DNA from: Pseudomonas sp. GM50
GTDB lineage: Bacteria; Pseudomonadota; Gammaproteobacteria; Pseudomonadales; Pseudomonadaceae
NCBI RefSeq assembly: GCF_000282375.1
Contig: NZ_AKJK01000102.1
Location: 32,465-96,464, forward strand
Reading direction: 5' to 3'
DNA length: 64,000 nucleotides
The notes below the pieces were generated by a model. It was given only the letters and a program-made list of their open reading frames with translations. It ran no database searches and had not been told where the DNA came from. The position numbers and the translations under genes are program-made. Shown here piece after piece: positions 8,008 through 17,008 of the stretch. Every line of letters starts with the position of its first letter. The stretch's first letter is position 1.

Positions 8008-9459
8008 TCACACCAGCCCGATGCATTGCCAGGCCGCGACGCCGGGGGCGTCTGTTCGAATGAAGGTAATGCTGCTGCCAGGAGCCAATATTTTATAAGG
8101 CCCCTGACTCCCGAGTGCGAGGTTGCCTCCCGTGGCGAATCTTACCGGGTTGGAACTGACCAGCAGGGTCAAGGTTTCGCCGGGCATGTGGTAGCCGTTG
8201 ATCGTTTCTATCGTCAGCCCCGGGCCAAACTCGACGTTGACCAAGGCATGAGCTTTGACCTCAAGCCGGCGTCCGGCATTGAACGAAACAGTGGAATGAA
8301 CACCGCGAGTCTCGACGCCGTCCTTGGAGGGGGAGTCGAGCCGTACGCCGGCATGGTCGCTACCGACTACCAGGTTTGACATTCTCCCCGCGACGATGGG
8401 GGAGCGAATCGATGCCCTGCAGTTCTTGCCGCAATCCAGGCCAGTGACGACATTGGCGAAGCGTGGCGCGATCAACTCCAGCCCGGCGGATGAGTTTTTT
8501 TGCACGATCGCGGTTTTAACCGTTTCAAACCAGGGGGCCATCATCACGATGTTTTCGCAACGGTCGATTTCGATGCCGATGTCGGCGCGCTGAAAACTGG
8601 GGTTGGTGAAAGTGATGTTGTTGGGCCTGATGTCGTAGGACGGATCGAACCTGCCGATAAAAGAACCCGTGCCCACAGGTCCCAGGCCATACACGCCATC
8701 GAATCGGCACTCGTCGAATTCGATATGTTCGCACTGCCCCAGCAACACTAGGCTGCGTGCCGTGGCCACGGGTCGTTCAACGAGCACATGAGCGACATGG
8801 CCGAACTGCACGGGAGCCTGATAATCCTTATAGCCCCCTACCAGCCGCAAACCGTCGCCGGCAAACCCTTTGATGAACAGCCGACGCAGCTCGAAATCCC
8901 ACAAGCCGCCGTCACGGCCCGACACCACTCCCTCCAGGCAGATGCCGTCCTGCAACGGGTTTTGCAGATGGTCACCGGCCAGCGTAAACCCCTCCAGCAA
9001 AACCCCCCTGATTTTGCCCGCGGGCATGCGGATGAATTTTCGTTCGCTGGAGGGCAAGGCTCTGATCACTGTGCCGCTCCAGTTCTTGGTATCCATGCGG
9101 CCGGCGATATGCCCCTTGCCGATGGCGCGAGTACCGTCGACCAGGTCGATGTATTGGGCATTGAGCACCCCGTCCGGTAGCTCGATTTCATACCCCGAGG
9201 CAAAAGCTCGATTGATCGCGGTTGTGTGGTCGAGCAGCGCGGCTCCCGAGGTCACATCGTCTCGCTGAGCTTGGCTCATGAAGTCGAGCAGGCTGTGACG
9301 TTCCTTGAGTTTGTCGCCGACAGTGCGCAATTCGGTGCCCGTTCCTGATTGCAGAAACCCCACCATGTTCGGATCCACATCCGGATCGGCGGCATTGGCC
9401 AGGCCGGCAGCCCCGCAGGCAGTGGCGGCGAGTAGCTGACGTCGGGTAATCGGGCGCAT
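8008..9459 (-). CDS. Tat-exported pectate-lyase-like beta-helix protein
   Basis: A 483-residue protein with a twin-arginine-type leader (MRPITRRQLLAATACGAAGLANAA). The body has repeated hydrophobic rungs typical of a parallel beta-helix (for example GVLLEGFTLAGDHLQNPLQDG and NITFTNPSFQRADIGIEID). Near residue 55 it has the LLDFMSQAQRDDV linker followed by TTAINRAF, as in phage tailspikes and pectate-lyase superfamily proteins. A role as a lyase, hydrolase or modifier of the locally made polysaccharide is an inference from position. Catalytic residues could not be assigned. It is convergent with the gfc-like operon and downstream of the WcaJ-like gene. Confidence 0.75.
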   Translation of the reverse strand: MRPITRRQLLAATACGAAGLANAADPDVDPNMVGFLQSGTGTELRTVGDKLKERHSLLDFMSQAQRDDVTSGAALLDHTTAINRAFASGYEIELPDGVLNAQYIDLVDGTRAIGKGHIAGRMDTKNWSGTVIRALPSSERKFIRMPAGKIRGVLLEGFTLAGDHLQNPLQDGICLEGVVSGRDGGLWDFELRRLFIKGFAGDGLRLVGGYKDYQAPVQFGHVAHVLVERPVATARSLVLLGQCEHIEFDECRFDGVYGLGPVGTGSFIGRFDPSYDIRPNNITFTNPSFQRADIGIEIDRCENIVMMAPWFETVKTAIVQKNSSAGLELIAPRFANVVTGLDCGKNCRASIRSPIVAGRMSNLVVGSDHAGVRLDSPSKDGVETRGVHSTVSFNAGRRLEVKAHALVNVEFGPGLTIETINGYHMPGETLTLLVSSNPVRFATGGNLALGSQGPYKILAPGSSITFIRTDAPGVAAWQCIGLV

Positions 9460-9515
9460 GGTTCAACCTGGAAAAAATGAGATGGGATGAAATGAGTCAG
9501 TGGGGGCGGGGTGTT

Positions 9516-9543
9516 CCGGGCAGTCAGAGGCCTGACTGCCCGG
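9516..9543. terminator. GC-rich hairpin between WcaJ-like and beta-helix genes
   Basis: A perfect 12-base-pair stem (9516-9527 with 9532-9543) and a four-base loop. There is no U-tract on either side, so it is more likely a transcript-stabilising or attenuating hairpin between two minus-strand genes than a strong terminator. Confidence 0.5.
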
Positions 9544-9605
9544 CTGCAGCCCTGTTTGCAATGAGCTGAAGAATAGACAGGTTATGAGCGCGAATATCTC
9601 AGCAG

Positions 9606-11000
9606 TTAATAGATGTCCTTGGAAAAGAGCGTGAAGGGGGTCTTGATCAGGATCTTGATGTCGAGCCACAACGACCAGTTGTTGATGTAGTTGAGGTCGA
9701 TCTCCACACGCTTTTGCATTTTGTCGAGGGTCTCGGTTTCGCCACGGCAGCCGCTGATCTGGGCCAGCCCGGTGATGCCCGGTTTGATTCGATGGCGGGC
9801 CATGTAAGCCTGAATCTTGCCGGTGTAGTAGTCGTTATGGGCGATCGCATGGGGCCGCGGCCCGACGAGCGCCATATGACCTTGCAGCACGTTGAAGAAC
9901 TGCGGCAGTTCATCGATGGAGGTGCGTCGTATGAATCGGCCGACCGGAGTAATGCGCGGGTCTTCACGACCGGCCTGGCGGACCTGATGATCGTCGTGCA
10001 GGCGCATGGAGCGGAACTTCCAGACCTTGATGATCTTGCCGTTCCAGCCATGGCGCTCTTGTTTGAAGATAATCGGACCCGGGGAGGAGATCTTCACCGC
10101 GACAGCGATTATCAGAAGCAGCGGACTGAAGCCGATCAGCGCCAGGGCGGCGAGGCTTCGGTCCAGCAATGTTTTGCTCAGCGCCGCTGTCGGGTAACTG
10201 GTCAGCGGGCTTTCATTGAGGTGGATGGCGGGCAGGCCATCCAGTTCGCTGACGGAATGATTGAGCAAGGTCATGCTGCCCAGGTCGGGAACCCAGACCA
10301 CATCGACATTCGAGTCGAGAAGGTCGATGTACAGCGCTTCGACCTGTTTGGCTTCGCTCAAGGGCAGTGCGATGTACAACCGCCGGACATCGTGCACCCG
10401 GATCAGCTCGCGCAGTTCCTGCAACTGACCCACGATTCTGTGGGCATTGACGTTGGTAGACAATTCGTTGGGTTTTGAGCTGATCAGGCCGACTAGCGGC
10501 GGATATTCGGTTTTGGCCAGTTTGTCTGCCAGATTCACCGCCAGTTGGTCGGTACCGATAATCAGGGTGTTGTTTTGGCTGTGCAATTGCCGATGGTAGT
10601 GCCTGGAAAAACTGTGCAAAGGCAGGTACAGCAAGGCCTGTACGCAATAACCGGCCACCGCCCAGACCAGGATGATCTCCCGGGAGAACAATTCGCTGGT
10701 TTTGCTGATAAAGCCGATGGTGGTCAGTCCGGTCAGCGTCAGCAGCCACCCCAGTAGCAGTCGACCCAGGCCGGTGAGGTAACCATGCTGTTTGTGATAA
10801 ACCAGCAGCAGCGAGTAGGAGGGGACCGAGCCCAGGAAAGTAAGCACCGCTAACACACGATAATGGGCCTCTATTTCTCCTGTCTGATAGAGCGCCAGAG
10901 CAAATAACAGCGTGTTGACTGATGTGATGGCAATTATCCATTGCCCCCAGAAAGTCAGTCCTTTGGATATGCTGTTTCGATTAATACGATTATGTACCAT
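9606..11000 (-). CDS. undecaprenyl-phosphate sugar phosphotransferase (WcaJ-like)
   Basis: A 464-residue polyprenyl glycosylphosphotransferase that starts repeat-unit synthesis by moving a hexose-1-phosphate, probably glucose, onto undecaprenyl phosphate. Four N-terminal membrane helices (about residues 15-125) precede a nucleotide-binding-like domain. Another helix (about 280-300) follows, then the catalytic domain with KFRSMRLHDD, RRTSIDELPQFFNVL, LVGPRP and IKPGITGLAQISG. It is transcribed towards the gfc-like operon and probably supplies the lipid-linked first sugar for it, since that operon has no transferase of its own. The long upstream gap (11001-11491) should carry its promoter. Confidence 0.9.
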   Translation of the reverse strand: MVHNRINRNSISKGLTFWGQWIIAITSVNTLLFALALYQTGEIEAHYRVLAVLTFLGSVPSYSLLLVYHKQHGYLTGLGRLLLGWLLTLTGLTTIGFISKTSELFSREIILVWAVAGYCVQALLYLPLHSFSRHYHRQLHSQNNTLIIGTDQLAVNLADKLAKTEYPPLVGLISSKPNELSTNVNAHRIVGQLQELRELIRVHDVRRLYIALPLSEAKQVEALYIDLLDSNVDVVWVPDLGSMTLLNHSVSELDGLPAIHLNESPLTSYPTAALSKTLLDRSLAALALIGFSPLLLIIAVAVKISSPGPIIFKQERHGWNGKIIKVWKFRSMRLHDDHQVRQAGREDPRITPVGRFIRRTSIDELPQFFNVLQGHMALVGPRPHAIAHNDYYTGKIQAYMARHRIKPGITGLAQISGCRGETETLDKMQKRVEIDLNYINNWSLWLDIKILIKTPFTLFSKDIY

Positions 11001-11491
11001 CGCGGTGTCCCTCGGGCCTGCGCCACGTTGTGTATCAGTCGACGGTTAATAAATGGCAGCCACGCACAAAGGCTGAGCGAACGCGGTTCAGTCAGAAGTT
11101 ATTTTTATTATTAGAAGGGAATAACGCGGGCTTATGGCTGGCCATCCTGGCGTTGTTTTAAAGTCAGCTGATACGGTTGTCTCAGTGTCAGGTTTTTATA
11201 CTAGTACCTAAATCTTCGTGTGTGTCTGACGAATTATAACGACCACTCTTTCAGAGGCCTTGTTATAAAAGGTCGTGCTCTTTTGTTAGGAGGATATCGC
11301 TCAATCGTCTATATAATTGCAGCATTCGATAAACGTTTGTCGGGTAGACGAGGGGGGCAACGGAGCGAGCGCCATAGAAGAGTTTATGGCGACAGTCAGG
11401 ATATGCAGTGCAAGGAGGCAGGTGATGGGTGTGGGTATATCAAGTGGGGCGGAGAATCGCGTTTATTGTTATTGTTTTTGCGATTTCGCGC
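11001..11491. other. long intergenic region upstream of the WcaJ-like gene
   Basis: These 491 bases hold no convincing gene on either strand. The sequence is AT-richer than its surroundings. It lies between two minus-strand genes, so it contains the WcaJ-like promoter and probably the target of the adjacent winged-helix regulators. No clear operator dyad was recognised. Confidence 0.5.
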
Positions 11492-12160
11492 TCAGTAAGC
11501 GACTCTTATCCTTTGTGCAAGGCAGTAGCCCCGGTTCCTGACCGAGCGGACCAGCCGTTCTCCATTGGCTGCCGTCTTGAACTTTTTCTGCAGTCGGCTC
11601 AGGCACATTTCAAGGCCACTATATTGTTCCGGGTCTTTATCGATGCGTAGAATAAGATCGTTTTTGCTGAGTACCCGCCGATCGCTGAGGACCAGTTGTG
11701 TGAGCATTAACGATTCGGTACCGGTCAATGGAATAGTGATATCTTCTTTGACCAATGTTCGATCGTCAGCATTGAACCACCAGATATCAGGGTTGCCCTG
11801 AGACTCTTTAACCCGACTGACTGCCGAGATGAACTCTTCGTCGGCCACTGGTTTCTTCAGAAAGCCATCAACACCGAAGTGCGAAAAGTGATGGAGTTCC
11901 GAAGGTTCAGAGTTTGGCGTTATGAGGATGATTTCCGCATCTTTTTGATTTTTACGGATGAAACTGACGTCGCTTAGCGATATGTCCGCCTGGTCGAGCA
12001 GGATGTGCGTGAATCGACTCTTTCGGATGCGTTCGCTGCTGAGTTTGCCTGACTCGATTTCAAAAGATAAATACAGGCGTTGTGCGAGAAGCGATTCTAT
12101 CGCTTGTCGTGCCAGTTGGTCTCGGGTGAAAATCAGAAAGCTGTTATTCGGCGTATTCAC
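11492..12160 (-). CDS. winged-helix response-regulator-like protein (atypical receiver)
   Basis: A 222-residue protein with a receiver-like N-terminal domain and an OmpR-type winged helix at the C-terminus (from about residue 130; RLVRSVRNRGYCL is the usual end). The receiver keeps a possible phospho-acceptor Asp (THILLDQAD, residue 56) and a Lys (GFLKKP, about 102). It lacks the paired acidic residues expected after the first strand (FLIFTRDQL has one Asp). Activation by a normal kinase is therefore uncertain. It is the last of three minus-strand genes with a degenerate EAL protein and a second winged-helix protein, next to polysaccharide genes. Confidence 0.8.
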   Translation of the reverse strand: MNTPNNSFLIFTRDQLARQAIESLLAQRLYLSFEIESGKLSSERIRKSRFTHILLDQADISLSDVSFIRKNQKDAEIILITPNSEPSELHHFSHFGVDGFLKKPVADEEFISAVSRVKESQGNPDIWWFNADDRTLVKEDITIPLTGTESLMLTQLVLSDRRVLSKNDLILRIDKDPEQYSGLEMCLSRLQKKFKTAANGERLVRSVRNRGYCLAQRIRVAY

Positions 12161-12198
12161 AATAAGGTTCCTTCCTAGTCTGGTGAAGTTTTCAAAAC

Positions 12199-12951
12199 TT
12201 AAATAAGCTCGGTGGGTGAGTAGTACCTCCCCTGGAAAAAGTCGAAGGGCATGCTGCGAGCCAGTGTGTGTAGTGCTTTGTGCTCCACGCGGTCCGCCAC
12301 GAATTTGATCTTGCTGTCATGGATCATGCCGCTCAGGCAGTCGTAAGACCTGTTGAAAAAGTCCTGGCTGTTTTCGACCATGATGTCGAAATTGGATTTG
12401 GTCAGGTCTACTTTTATGTAATCGAACAACGCCAGGCTGATCAGTTTTTCGGTGCTGTCGTCGCTTAAATCATAGCCATCGAAAGCGATCTCGATCCCAT
12501 TGTCTTTTAATAGGTGAATGTGATTGATAATGGTTCTTTTTTCTTTCAGGTTGAACGACAGAAACGAACTGCTGTTAATGCTGGGAATAAGCTGTTGCTC
12601 ATGCTTTTTGAGTATCGCTTGAGCATCGTTCATTTCCTTGATAAGCGCTTTATCCAATAAAGCAGATTGATTCATGGTCACGAACAGTTTGTTTGGCACC
12701 GGTGCATGGGAAGGCGTGGCCTCAATCTGCGAGAGGGCATTCAATTGGATCCGAGTGAGGACTTCGTAATAAGTCGCCAGTGGATGATCGGAATGCAGTT
12801 GTTGATACCCCTTGTTCAAGGGGGTCTCCTGCTTGGTTGCCTTGGCATAAATTTCGCTGCCGAACAGTTCATCGTTTCGTTTCAGAATCGATTGCCTGAA
12901 GAATACCAGTGCGAAGTTTTCGTGCACTATAGCTTGCCTGCTGGGCTCCAT
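12199..12951 (-). CDS. degenerate EAL-domain protein
   Basis: A 250-residue stand-alone EAL-like protein. Recognisable elements are SEIYAKA in place of EALLR near residue 32, LFVTMNQSALLD for the conserved strand, and IEIAFDGYDL where active enzymes have a DDFG motif. Further on are FDYIKVDLT, and at the end ADRVEHKALHTLA with FDFFQGRYYSP. Several metal and substrate residues of cyclic-di-GMP phosphodiesterases are replaced, so it probably binds or interacts and does not hydrolyse. It sits 38 bases upstream of one winged-helix gene and 11 bases downstream of the other, which suggests that all three act together. Confidence 0.8.
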   Translation of the reverse strand: MEPSRQAIVHENFALVFFRQSILKRNDELFGSEIYAKATKQETPLNKGYQQLHSDHPLATYYEVLTRIQLNALSQIEATPSHAPVPNKLFVTMNQSALLDKALIKEMNDAQAILKKHEQQLIPSINSSSFLSFNLKEKRTIINHIHLLKDNGIEIAFDGYDLSDDSTEKLISLALFDYIKVDLTKSNFDIMVENSQDFFNRSYDCLSGMIHDSKIKFVADRVEHKALHTLARSMPFDFFQGRYYSPTELI

Positions 12952-12962
12952 TACCTAGTCCT

Positions 12963-13694
12963 TTAAGAGTGAAAGTTTGTTTGATTGACTGATACGACTC
13001 CTCGAAGCAGTCGATAGCCATAACCACGAACACTGTGAATGATGTTAATGCCAAAGTGTTTTTTGATTTTATTTCGAAGCCGACTTATGGACTTCTCCAG
13101 GACGCGTGAGTCGTAGAGTTTTATATTCAAGCCCATGGATTCGGCCATGCTGTCATGGTGCAGGATATTGCCTTCTGCGTTAATAAGCGCATCCAGGGCT
13201 TTCATTTCCTGATAGGCCAGATCCAGTTTGTATTCATCGTTGTATAAGTGCAGGCATGTTTGGTCCAGGGTCAACTTTACACTGGGCTGCCATTCAGGAG
13301 TTTCGAGTAACTCTGAGAGTAACCTGGCTTTTTCATCCTGATCGTTAGGTACATTGATACAGTGATCGGCTCCGGCCAGGTAGCATTCGATTTTAGCGTG
13401 CGGCGAGCGATAGTTGATTGCAACGATAATGGCCAGTTCTGTCGGATTCGTACGTAACTTCTTGATCAGCGCCAGGCAGTCATTAAGTATGGAGGGGCTT
13501 TCAATATCGATCAGTACGGTATCGAGTGTTTGCGTTTCGATATCCAGACTTGGCGGGTTTGGATAATCTAATGTATAAACATGTGTGAGGTTTGGTACAA
13601 ATAGTTGTCGAAGTTTCTCTGTTGAGCGCCAAGTGCGCCCAATAGCGAGAATACCCCTCTGGCTATTTTCGGTTTTGCTCTCAGTACTCATCAT
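12963..13694 (-). CDS. winged-helix response-regulator-like protein (degenerate receiver)
   Basis: A 243-residue protein built like the gene at 11492. The receiver-like N-terminal half has an Asp (VLIDIESPS, about residue 63), but GADHCINVPND stands where the invariant Lys-Pro should be. A C-terminal winged helix begins near 140 and ends IIHSVRGYGYRLL. The missing Lys argues against phospho-switching. It is the first gene of the three-gene minus-strand unit; its promoter would lie in 13695-13800. DNA-binding is well supported, the signal it answers is unknown. Confidence 0.8.
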   Translation of the reverse strand: MMSTESKTENSQRGILAIGRTWRSTEKLRQLFVPNLTHVYTLDYPNPPSLDIETQTLDTVLIDIESPSILNDCLALIKKLRTNPTELAIIVAINYRSPHAKIECYLAGADHCINVPNDQDEKARLLSELLETPEWQPSVKLTLDQTCLHLYNDEYKLDLAYQEMKALDALINAEGNILHHDSMAESMGLNIKLYDSRVLEKSISRLRNKIKKHFGINIIHSVRGYGYRLLRGVVSVNQTNFHS

Positions 13695-14290
13695 GTAAAT
13701 TACTCATATGTGCTGGCGTTGCAATCTTAATACACAAAATACTGACGTTATCTGACTTTTTATAACATTTCCCGTCGTGAGCACACGTCACTCCATGCTC
13801 AGAAGTTTTAGCTGATTCAATGACATAGGCAAATGCCGAGGCTTAAGCCCATTTGTTTTTGTGATATCGGGCTTAGTTGGTACGCCCCTTTCAGTCGGAC
13901 TAGGCTCTTTAGGTTGACTTTTCTATAAGCAATACAGATGCGATGGCTAATTGCCCATCTGGCTGCAGAACGAAGCACAACTGAGGAGTCTTGCGTATGA
14001 ACTGTGCGGATGCCCGCATTCTTGAAAATTGGATTTGATTTATAAGGATATTCCACGGTGTTCTAGGGTGATGTAGGTGCACGTTGGGGAGGCGATCAGT
14101 ACAGCGACCGCCTCTTTTTAGGGCGAATGAGAGGGAAGACTATATTAATTGAGTATTTTGGCATTATATTCGTAATATTTTTGTCAGGGGGCGGAATTTG
14201 TGAACGTCATTCTGTTTGGCTATTGAAAAAAAATCCAAGGTTGATATTAAAGAGCCAGTAACCTTTATGTACTAACCGGGGGGCGCCCGG
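13695..14290. other. intergenic region with plus-strand terminator
   Basis: No supported protein gene lies in these 596 bases. A 79-codon minus-strand frame at 13817-14056 has no family features. A strong + strand terminator at 14089-14119 has no + strand gene in front of it, which leaves room for a small RNA transcribed from about 13750-14050. The AT-rich part after 14120 probably serves no gene. Confidence 0.5.
14089..14119 (+). terminator. rho-independent terminator without an assigned gene
   Basis: GAGGCG (14089-14094) pairs with CGCCTC (14109-14114), with further partial pairing inside. The stem is followed directly by five Ts (14115-14119). The T-run places it on the + strand. Confidence 0.7.
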
Positions 14291-14704
14291 TCACTGATCC
14301 TTTTCGCAATTAACCATCCACGCCACGCCAAACCGATCGACCAGCATCCCGAAACGTGCCGCCCAGAACGTCGCCTCCAGCGGCATCTGAATATTGCCGC
14401 CTTCCGCCAATGCAGCAAACACCCGCTCTGCCTCCGCCACACTGTCGACATTCAACGAAACCGAACAACCGCTCATGCCTGTGGTGGGGCGATCAGGTGT
14501 GGTGTCCGATCCCATGATTGCCTGGTCCGCGACCAGCAGGCGCGTGTGAATGATCAGGTTATGGCAGTCCGTTGGAACATGGTCGCGAGCCGGAGTTTCG
14601 CCGAAGGTCATCATTACTTCTATCTGGCCTGGCAGGCTTTTGGCGTAGAACGTGAAAGCGGCCTTGCAGTCACCGTTGAAGATCAAGTACGGATTGATTT
14701 TCAT
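14291..14704 (-). CDS. VOC/PhnB-like (YjdN) superfamily protein
   Basis: A 137-residue protein of the vicinal-oxygen-chelate superfamily, PhnB/YjdN branch. It begins MKINPYLIFNGDCKAAFTFY, the usual paired beta-alpha-beta start with a single 'Y' helix. It ends in a second half-module (VFAALAEGGNIQMPLEATFWAA, then FGVAWMVNC). Members are often labelled 3-demethylubiquinone methyltransferase-like, but most have no tested activity. It stands alone on the minus strand, with a divergent ABC transporter gene 240 bases away. Confidence 0.88.
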   Translation of the reverse strand: MKINPYLIFNGDCKAAFTFYAKSLPGQIEVMMTFGETPARDHVPTDCHNLIIHTRLLVADQAIMGSDTTPDRPTTGMSGCSVSLNVDSVAEAERVFAALAEGGNIQMPLEATFWAARFGMLVDRFGVAWMVNCEKDQ

Positions 14705-14946
14705 GTTTTGCTCCCGTTATGGAGAGGAGACATCGGCTGGATGTTCAGGTTTGTCCTCTATTCTCGATGGGCATTGACTCCACATAGCAAAGCGCTAAAA
14801 CGTAGCGAGTGGTGGGTTTTTTTAGATGTTTTTACTATCGGCGTGGCCAGCTTTATCGCGTCCTGTCCCGTAGAGTGGATGGCTCATTCCACGTACTGTA
14901 GAACCTGCCGCGCTCCTCTGACGTCCGCCACCGAGTCCATCGTCCT

Positions 14947-16758
14947 ATGCCTGTCCTGACCCGTTTTGCCTCTTTGCTCGACCAGGCGAGACGGGCTTTG
15001 TTGCTGGTCTGGGGAACGTCCCGTGGGCTGTTTCTGGGGCTGGTACTGGCGACCCTGATTGCCGGTGTGTTGCCGGCGCTGGCGGCCTGGTTGGGGCAGC
15101 GGATTGTCGACGCCGTAGTCACCGCCATGCAGTTGCACACCCAGCAGGGCAGTGCGCCGTTATGGCCGGTTGTGCGGTATGTGTTGTTCGAAGCGGGCGT
15201 GCTCGCGTTGCTGTCCGGGACGCAGCGCGCACTGTCGGTTCAGCAATCGCTGTTGCGGGTGCAGTTGGGGCAGAAGGTTAACACGATGATTCTGGAGAAG
15301 GCCCAGACGTTATCGTTGGTTCAGTTCGAGAATTCGGAGTTCTACGACAAGCTGGTGCGGGTGCGGCGCGAGGCATCGACCCGGCCGCTGGCGCTGGTAA
15401 TGAAGTCGCTAGGGCTGATCCAGAACCTGATCGTGTTGATCAGCTTCGGTGTGTTGCTGGTGCATTTTTCGCCTTGGGCCCTGGTGTTGCTGGTAGTTGG
15501 GGCGTTGCCGGTGTTCTTTGCCGAGGCGCATTTTTCCGGGGATGCCTTTCGGCTGTTTACGCGCCGGGCACCGGAGAGTCGGCAGCAGAATTACATCGAG
15601 ACGCTGCTTTCCCATGAAGGCTACATCAAAGAGGTGAAACTGTTCGGTTTCGCGCCGCTGCTGTTGAAGCGTTATCGGGACACGTTTGCTCGTCTCTATG
15701 CCGAAGACCGGCGCCTGACGTTGCGCCGCGATGGCTGGGGTTTTGTATTGGGACTGCTGGGCACCGCTGCGTTTTATCTGGCCTATGCCTGGGTCGTGGT
15801 CGATACCGTTCACGGCAGTATCAGCCTCGGGCAAATGACCATGTACCTGGTGCTGTTCAAGCAGGGGCAGGCCGCCGTGAGCAGCAGCTTGAGCGCGATC
15901 AGCGGTCTCTACGAGGATGGCCTTTATCTGTCGAGCCTCTACGAGTATTTGGCCGAACCGGTTATTGCCGATAGCGGAAACCTTACCGTGGGCGCGATAC
16001 CCGGCGATGGTTTGCGTTTCGAGAACGTCGGTTTCCGTTATCCGGGAGCGAGCCACGCCGCTTTGCAGGGCATCGAACTGCACCTGTTGCCCGGCCGCAG
16101 CGTCGCCCTGGTAGGGGAAAACGGTTCAGGCAAAACCACGCTGATCAAGTTGTTGACTCGGCTGTATCGCCCCGATCAGGGCCGTATTTTGCTGGATGGC
16201 AGCGATTTGCAGTCCTGGGACGAAGTGGCGCTGAGACGGCGCATTGGCGTGATCTTCCAGGATTACATTCGCTACCAGTTCTCCGTGGGCGAGAACATTG
16301 GTGTCGGCGATACCTTGGCGTTCAACGATGAAACGCGTTGGCAGCAAGCGGCCGCCGAGGGCATGGCCGCGCCCTTCATCGAGCGCCTGGATCGCGGCTA
16401 CGCGACGCAGTTGGGCCGGTGGTTTGCCGGTGGGCAGGAATTGTCCGGTGGGCAATGGCAAAAAATCGCTTTGTCTCGCGCTTACATGCGCCGCGACGCC
16501 GATATCCTGATTCTGGATGAGCCGACCTCGGCCCTGGATCCGGCGGCGGAAGCTGCAGTGTTCGAGCATTTCAGTCAACACACTGAAGGCCGCATGACGT
16601 TGCTGATTTCTCACCGCTTTTCCAGCGTGCGCAATGCCGACCACATCATCGTGCTGGACCAGGGGGCGATCCTTGAGCGAGGCGATCACGACAGCCTGGT
16701 CGCGGCGGGCGGGCGCTATGCGCAGTTGTTCAACGTGCAGGCTCGTGGTTACCGGTAG
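14947..16758 (+). CDS. ABC transporter, fused permease and ATPase
   Basis: A 603-residue half-transporter with an N-terminal six-helix type-1 exporter domain (about 1-330) and a C-terminal ATPase. The Walker A GENGSGKTT is near residues 389-397, the signature LSGGQ near 499, Walker B ILILDEP near 519 and the switch His in LLISHR. It would act as a homodimer in the inner membrane. The family includes lipid, peptide and drug exporters, and the cargo cannot be told from sequence. The gene is monocistronic; a REP-type hairpin follows nine bases after the stop. Confidence 0.9.
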   Translation: MPVLTRFASLLDQARRALLLVWGTSRGLFLGLVLATLIAGVLPALAAWLGQRIVDAVVTAMQLHTQQGSAPLWPVVRYVLFEAGVLALLSGTQRALSVQQSLLRVQLGQKVNTMILEKAQTLSLVQFENSEFYDKLVRVRREASTRPLALVMKSLGLIQNLIVLISFGVLLVHFSPWALVLLVVGALPVFFAEAHFSGDAFRLFTRRAPESRQQNYIETLLSHEGYIKEVKLFGFAPLLLKRYRDTFARLYAEDRRLTLRRDGWGFVLGLLGTAAFYLAYAWVVVDTVHGSISLGQMTMYLVLFKQGQAAVSSSLSAISGLYEDGLYLSSLYEYLAEPVIADSGNLTVGAIPGDGLRFENVGFRYPGASHAALQGIELHLLPGRSVALVGENGSGKTTLIKLLTRLYRPDQGRILLDGSDLQSWDEVALRRRIGVIFQDYIRYQFSVGENIGVGDTLAFNDETRWQQAAAEGMAAPFIERLDRGYATQLGRWFAGGQELSGGQWQKIALSRAYMRRDADILILDEPTSALDPAAEAAVFEHFSQHTEGRMTLLISHRFSSVRNADHIIVLDQGAILERGDHDSLVAAGGRYAQLFNVQARGYR

Positions 16759-16767
16759 CGCCTCAAT

Positions 16768-16799
16768 CCCCTGTGGGAGCGGGCTTGCTCCCACAGGGG
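16768..16799. repeat. REP-type palindrome, terminator-like
   Basis: A perfect 13-base-pair stem (16768-16780 with 16787-16799) around a six-base loop, with the Pseudomonas REP core GTGGGAGCGGGCTTGCTC. It directly follows the ABC transporter gene. A second unrelated dyad, GCGAGGGG with CCCCTCGC, lies at 16853-16872. Confidence 0.75.
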
Positions 16800-17008
16800 A
16801 TTTGTGCCAGCCAGCGGGCCGTTTTTTGTGCCTGGTGCTACGGACTAATGTGGCGAGGGGGCGGCCCCTCGCTACAGTGACTTACTCCGGCTGGCAGGTT
16901 TCGCCCCACCGGTGATTACAAGATCGCAACAAAGCTCGAATGGTAGTTTTGCTGATGCTGATCCAGACTCGTGCCGGCCAATCAAAGGCCCGAATTCTGG
17001 AGCGTGCA

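Noticed and set aside
13817..14056. A 79-codon minus-strand frame in the 13695-14290 gap
   Set aside because: No ribosome site, no recognisable domain and a mixed composition; treated as noncoding.
16853..16872. Second dyad after the ABC transporter as a terminator
   Set aside because: No T-run follows and the REP hairpin nearer the gene is the better candidate.
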